From: Phoronis australis
Taxonomy: Eukaryota > Phoronida > Phoronidae
NCBI GenBank assembly: GCA_002633005.1
Contig: NMRA01000351.1
Location: 353,720-417,719 of the forward strand
Direction: 5' to 3'
DNA length: 64,000 bases
Below the pieces are notes generated by a model. That model searched no databases. It worked only from the letters and a program-made list of their open reading frames with translations, and was not told where the DNA came from. This document shows positions 58,601-64,000 of the stretch, piece by piece (positions within the stretch are counted from its first letter, which is position 1; each line of letters opens with the position of its first letter). The position numbers were made by a program, and so were the translations under genes.

Positions 58601-61600
58601 TGTGCCCTCTGACGTTAACAGTGGGTTGAATCCATGATGAGCACACCAATTCACTGCTGTTTCGAACAACGTGTTCAACCAGTAAACGTGTGTCGACTGA
58701 ATTTGAAAATTTTCTTTAGGCTTGTGTCATCTACTTCCAAGTCAATTACTGAACAATCCCCTTGCATACTAAACCAAATACTTCGTTAATTTGTCACAGA
58801 TTTAGACATCACAGAGTCAACGACTACTGGCATAGCGATCAATATGAAACTACAAGAGTGTCTTAAAATAGATCAGTAAACGAGACCCACGGGCCACATA
58901 TTGACTACAGCCAACAACCATCGCACACAATGGTATAAACAACACACATAAAAACCGGTTGATGCCTTCAGACTGCAGGAATCGGAGCGAGCGATACACA
59001 CTATATAAGCCTACATGCGTGTAATTGCTAAAATATGCTTTTAAGCTTTTAAAACAGCTCTAGGGTTTCAGTTAATCTCATCAATGTGTAAGTAAAAAAA
59101 TGAATAAAGTGTTCCTACTTCCCTTGTGACGTTACATAAAGAGCAGATTACTTTTTGCCGTAGAATGCATTAACTGGGAGCGGCAAGTAGGGCCACGACA
59201 CTCGCCTTCTCTCACAATGTACAGAAATTCAAAAATCTATATTGGACTATTGATATCAACCAGTAGTGAGTCTATATTGGCACATTTCGGTCGATCATTT
59301 CTCCAGCCATCGTCAGGTGTCGCAACGCTCTTAGAAGAACGAAACGAACTAAGAATTTTTCTAGTGTGGTCATTAGCGAGCACATGCACCAAATAAATCT
59401 CAACATTGATTATCATGTATTGATGTGCAATGCACCACATACATCATGTGCTTGTTCTTCTAAGTACGCTTTAACGATATGCAGAGGGTCGGAGAATGAC
59501 TGGCCGAAACGTCATGGTAATTTAAATAGGCTACAGGTTGTTGTATATACATGTAGATCAAAAGATGTCAGCACCTCTAAACTGAAATCGTTCCTCTTTT
59601 ACTTTCTGTCCCACGACTTTCTAACAACTTATTTCAGGTAAAAGACTCTAAGTTGTTCAGGCAATTGAACTATACGTCTTCGTGAAAGAGAGCGAATATT
59701 CATTTTTTACTAGATACAGTGTACATGTAGCTACACATACATGTACATGTATTTTTCAATAACACATACATGTAGCGGTATAAGACCTTTGTTTCTTGCC
59801 CACCGAATCCATGAGAACTTTGTAAAAAAAAATTGCTTCAAGGCATTACGACCAGTATGAAAATCGACTTTATAAAGGGACATCATCTGAGAGGAAAGCA
59901 ATTTTCTGAGATCAGCCTCAGTCTAACATCGAACCAGCAACTCGTTTGGTCGTAGTCTGACGCTCTGCTGGCGGAGTTCAACCCTACATGCTCTATTAAT
60001 GCTTGAGTATTCAAGATATTGGTAAAGTCACTGGCCTTGATTTCGGCGAATGTCCGACAGTCTAAGGCTGGAATTTGTGATTTGTAAAAAAGTCATAATT
60101 AACGGATATTTTGTTGAATAGGTTTGGTTGAACCAAATAATTCCTAGAAGAGTACCACCCCCAACAACAACTCCCAAAATGACCGTCAAACCCATAATGT
60201 CCCTCAAAACGCTGCTATTTGTTCACATAAAAATTGTACTGTTCTCAAAGGAAACATTTCTCGGATAACTCTGAACACATTACATGTATATTAAAATGAA
60301 AATCATTTTCTTGATATACAGCGAATGTAAAACGAACACTTTCTCCCATATTTCATATTTGGCCTAAATTGCACTCATAATTTAGTTTACTTACTCATAA
60401 AAATATTCAATATCTCGAACCTTTCCATGCCATAACAAAAATGGATCCCAACACAAATCACATTATGCAAAGCGGTTCCAAGAAAAAAGACATTGTTCAA
60501 AGAACAGTTCTTCATTAGTCCGCTTCTGAACGGTTATTAGCAGGTGAGCAGATGGTATATCAAAGATGGCTGCCGAAATCAACTGCTGCTTGTACAGAAC
60601 ATGTTCTGCGGCAAAGGAAAACCTTATTCTACAGTTCGAACGCGGAAGCCAACCCTCTGAACACTAAACGGCAGTTTTGAAGTAGACGACGGCCGCTTTG
60701 GGAACGCTGAGTTCAGCCTTCCAACGAAAACGACTTCGATCATTGAATTGTTGTGATCTCCACTGTTTTCACATGGAAAGGAGAACACAATAATTTTTAA
60801 GCTCCGGCCCCCGGCCCCTCCATTTTCCCGTTTGTCTCCAGCCCCACGGTAGGCTACAGGTACTTCAGTGACTTCGTCAGTGGTTAGAACATTACAGCAT
60901 ACATTGTATGTGCGTTCAGAGGCCTCAATCATTATTCTAAACTTGAGTCATTCAGCTGACTGCCAATTTCAGTGTTTGAAAAATTGACCGTCGTCGGGAG
61001 AATATGTTTTCCTCGTTCGGAATGTGTGCCAGTGCCTGGTTGCATGAAACAGTTTCAAATAGGGACTTTTTGCATATTTGTGTCTTTATGGACTCACAGA
61101 TGCAATATTTTTCTATCATTTCATCTTTAGTATGAGCTCCTCTTTGTTTAATGACTTTTTCTAATAATATAAATGAAAACTGAACCCAGAGTTCATTGAA
61201 AATAAAGAGGGACTTAGCCCTTAAATTGGGGGTGTTGCATGAAAAGATCCCTAATTATTTTCGATTATAATGACAATTTAACGTAGTGTTCGCTTTCGAT
61301 TTGTATCAAAGTCAAAAGATAACTTAATAATTAAACTAAAACAAAACAAGAAAGGGCAATCCATGTTTCCACAAGTCCAAAAATAGGCATTAGATTTAGG
61401 GAACTTAGTTGAGTATTTCATGCCACTGGCCACAGGAGTTTTAACTATCGTAATTCCTATACGTCTGAGCGCATAATTAATGTAGATCGAATGCTTGTGC
61501 GCACAGTAAATGCTGTTATATATGTACATGTATGAGCATCAACAATACACGATTTCTAGAAGAACAGATAATCTGGCAACTTTTTCTTCCACACAGTAAA

Positions 61601-64000
61601 AGAAAAGAGAATCGCGTTTACAACTCAGCCCGAGACGTGAAAAAAGGTCAACGAGTTGAACCGGGGTCGTACCAAGGTCACTACTGGGCTGCTGACGACT
61701 GTGGACACGAAGCAAAATGCCATTTTCCTGTGACAGTAACAGGTGACTACTTTATTGTAAGAATATTCAGAAGTGTTTAATAACTAATGGGCTAAATGAC
61801 ACCTTACTTTAAATAAAACACCAGGGAAGCTATTTTTAAATGAAAGGTTAGGACACTTCGTTTAAGATTTAAAAATTATTAAACGAAATTCCGCCTCCTT
61901 AAGTTTTCAAACCATCAGTATACCATTACTCAAAATTTGACAAAATGTATTTTAAAAATGCGGATTGCTGCGATACTCAAATTACTCGAATATGTCCATT
62001 TTACAGACATTTTTGTGATCCAATTGCTTTTTATTTTCAAAATGGTTTTGCTGAGTTGTTGGTCTAGCGTTAGCCGATGTTTCTGAGTATTACTCATTAT
62101 TCTCTTGGTGGGATGATATTGGACAGATGTGCAAGTTAAACTGTGATGTGATGACTTACAACAAGTAGTCGCACCGAGTCGGACCGTGTCTTGTGGCCCA
62201 AAATTAAAAAGAAGTAATTTGAGCACTCTTATGATGTTGTCATTCCAACACTATTCCTCACAATTGTTCCTCCCAGTCCGGCCCGGCATACAAAACTTTG
62301 AATCTATCCCCCGGTCAATTGATTTTTATGATCTTTGCCCAAGTTTTACAAACGGGCCGCAATGGCTACAAGGAAGTCCACTCATTTGTGGGGGTCTTAA
62401 ATTGTAACATACATGTAGTTAGCACAACGGATAATCCGACTACATTGAGGGTGTGGCAAATCTTTCAGTAATTCGATGTGAGCAACTTCCGGTACCTCCA
62501 ACTGGAAATCTAACGTGTACCCATGGCAACCTTTACGGATCCAACTGTACATATTCTTGTAACGAGGGATATCGTGTGCACGGGCCGACTTCTGTGACAT
62601 GTGAAAGGAACGGAAAGCAAGGACACTGGAGTGCCATATCGACTTGTACAAGTAAGTCAGTGAGGATTATTGCCTTTTTACCCACATCGAAGGAGAAATA
62701 TTATTTTATTTTAACCATGTTCAATGAAAAACGGTTTCGACTTATTCTATAGGCCGATGTGATGAGATGTGTGCGTTTGGCAATAGAACTCGGTACTGCT
62801 TGACTTCAGGCCCATTTCACCTGTTATTAAAGACATAACTGTCTGGAAACGATAGCCGAGCGGCTCACTCTTAAAATCGATGAAGTCATTCAGTATTTAT
62901 TTGAGAGAACGCTTAAATAGGCCTACCCAATGCTAAACCTAAAGTATGTCTTGATGTTACGACCTGCCAAGGTTCCACGCAATATTTTTACATGCCCACC
63001 GTATCAGTGGTCGCATAATAAAGGATATATACTGAGACCGATCCTTTGAGCACGCCAGGTCGTTGTATGGAGAGCAATTTTGCCGTCGGCGTAGGGTCTC
63101 GAATAACATTGTTCTCCCTGCCTTGATCCTTGACCTGACATCATCATTTGGGTCGGTTCATACAGTTACTTTATGACTTTAAGAGTTTTAAAAATCAAGC
63201 ATTTCTTGCAGTTGTGACGTGTCCAAAAGGTCAAGTTTCCTTACCGAAAACAGCCCACTCAAATCTGACCTGCGACGGCAATATGTACGGGCATAGCTGC
63301 GACTACGGCTGTCTGAAGAACTACATAATCCCGAGAAGTCATCGCACAGTGGAATATATCACACGCACGTGCACTGCTAGCGGAAACTGGACGGAGGGTC
63401 CTACTCCTACATGCAGAAGTAATACAATACGGACAGAACTATCAGTTTCTAATCCTCTTCTTGTAACTTTAATTGTGTTGTTGGCACTTCTGAACTTTAG
63501 GAATATGCAAAAACTTAAAATCCAACGAACTTCTAATTCTCTAAGTGTTTTACATTAGGTCCCCTGTCTCAGATCCGGATTACCCTCGATCTCCTTCAGA
63601 GTTCAACAGTTCTCTTGATATCTCACAAAATGAGAAGCTGTGAATCCTTCTAGAACCAAGACAGTATTAACGAACAGCCGGTCTGATGAGCCCCTGCATG
63701 AACGGTTGATTCGTTTTTATTTGATTTGTTTTCTTCCATTACTGTCGCTACGTTATAATGAGCTAGTAAGTTCAAATCTCCAAAACCATCGAACTTTTAC
63801 ATGTATTCCACTGTTTATGTCTGTACAGGAAAAATTCCGCCAACTGTAAAGGGCTGCGTCAAGACTCTTAACGTTACAACGAAATCCCTAAGCGGGACAA
63901 CCGTGAAGATACCAAAGCCATACTTCATTGACAGTCTTGGCCAGAACCTCACAGCAGACTGCGGCAAATACATCAGCGACGAGTATACGTTTCCTATTGG
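55422..64000 (+). CDS. Membrane-anchored HYR and sushi (CCP) domain protein, 5' part
   Basis: Exons are 55422..55636, 61597..61742, 62469..62651, 63212..63418 and 63829 to beyond the window; about 307 residues are visible. A 20-residue hydrophobic segment after MGAAAS looks like an uncleaved signal-anchor or signal peptide. HYR domain 1 runs over exons 1-2: CPSPTDTVAE, VATVSWPEPSC, then WAADDCGHEAKCHFPVTVT. Two sushi domains follow, one per exon, each with six cysteines as in selectin-type sushi repeats. Exon 5 opens another HYR domain (PPTVKGC ... YTFPIG). Introns 2-4 are phase 1, the exon-shuffling pattern. Such proteins are adhesion or complement-like extracellular proteins in invertebrates (SVEP1-like architecture). 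The exon 1 link is inferred from HYR halves and phase; an alternative donor after 55630 also keeps phase. Confidence 0.78.
55637..61596. other. Intron 1 of the HYR/sushi gene (6 kb)
   Basis: No further exon of this gene recognised. Contains ACATGTA runs and a CpG-richer block (57800-58150) with a 50-codon ORF (57991-58143, MSRRICANILLGLMHTKYVV...). The ORF has no recognised family and a stop two codons before its ATG. Confidence 0.45.
61597..61742 (+). CDS. HYR/sushi gene exon 2: second half of HYR 1
   Basis: Begins with the third base of a split codon, then KRKENRVYNSARDV and GSYQGHYWAADDCGHEAKC, ending FPVTVT. Matches the HYR pattern G..Y.A.D..G..A.C.F.VTV. Donor ACAG|GTGACT, phase 1. Confidence 0.82.
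62469..62651 (+). CDS. HYR/sushi gene exon 3: sushi domain 1
   Basis: 61 codons, phase 1-1. RCEQLPVPPTGNLTCTHG, SNCTYSCNEGYRVHGPTSVT, W near the end and a final TC. Six cysteines in selectin-type spacing. Donor ACAA|GTAAGT. Confidence 0.92.
63212..63418 (+). CDS. HYR/sushi gene exon 4: sushi domain 2
   Basis: 69 codons, phase 1-1: VTCPKGQVSLPK, LTCDGNMYGHSCDYGC, TCTASGNWTEGPTPTC. Six cysteines and the GxW signature. Donor AGAA|GTAATA is weak. Confidence 0.9.
63829..64000 (+). CDS. HYR/sushi gene exon 5 (partial): start of HYR 2
   Basis: After CTGTACAG, phase 1: KIPPTVKGCVKTLNVTTKS then PKPYFIDSLGQNLTADCGKY and YTFPIG at the window edge. Open to the last base; HYR-like but diverged. Confidence 0.72.

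Noticed and set aside
60624-60932. 102-codon minus-strand ORF in the HYR gene intron
   Set aside because: No family recognised, no splice or repeat support; left unannotated.

Overview
The window is intron-rich animal nuclear DNA. Exons are small and bounded by GT-AG introns of about 0.2 to 6 kb. The sequence is AT-leaning and full of transposon remnants, minisatellites and the short motif ACATGTA. There are two long N runs (10459-11207 and 41690-41827) and single Ns at 23324 and 57946, so this is draft assembly. The protein families, the HYR/sushi gene and the repeat style suggest an invertebrate deuterostome such as a hemichordate or cephalochordate. That is inference; a marine lophotrochozoan is not excluded.

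Four plus-strand genes can be read. (1) RNASEK (148-2405): two exons giving a 98-residue two-pass membrane protein associated with the V-ATPase. Its only intron holds a large foldback repeat. (2) PLEKHF/Phafin (6624 to 17450 or 18822): eight or nine exons encoding a PH plus FYVE endosomal protein. One intron carries a 5'-truncated LINE with target-site duplication, and others carry a modular 'cgtccgtc / ctagtggc' repeat family. (3) Glycogen synthase, GYS (26341-45604): 15 coding exons giving 689 residues, with every exon phase agreeing. (4) The 5' part of a gene for a membrane-anchored extracellular protein (55422 to beyond 64000): signal-anchor, HYR domain, two selectin-type sushi domains and the start of a second HYR domain.

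The most unusual signal is in the glycogen synthase gene. Three separate tandem repeats lie across exon-intron junctions and copy the splice sites. The exon 5 donor is repeated about ten times (period about 50), the exon 10 acceptor five times (62 bp), and the exon 12 acceptor with the first exon codons about four times (75-78 bp, all multiples of three). The last array is open in the glycogen synthase frame, so upstream acceptors could insert 25 or 77 residues inside the catalytic domain. The block with exon 12 is also present twice (38531-39775 and 41828-43075), either as an assembled second haplotype or as a true duplication.

Intergenic DNA holds several recognisable non-autonomous elements. 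These are a 2.17 kb inverted-repeat element with a 6-bp target duplication (52209-54382), a nested pair (45925-46934 containing 46328-46815), a 0.57 kb MITE (20009-20580) and a 94-bp palindrome (43069-43162). RNASEK and Phafin both act in the endolysosomal system and glycogen synthase in cytosolic glycogen storage. Nothing in the sequence shows co-regulation. I saw no tRNA, rRNA or CRISPR.
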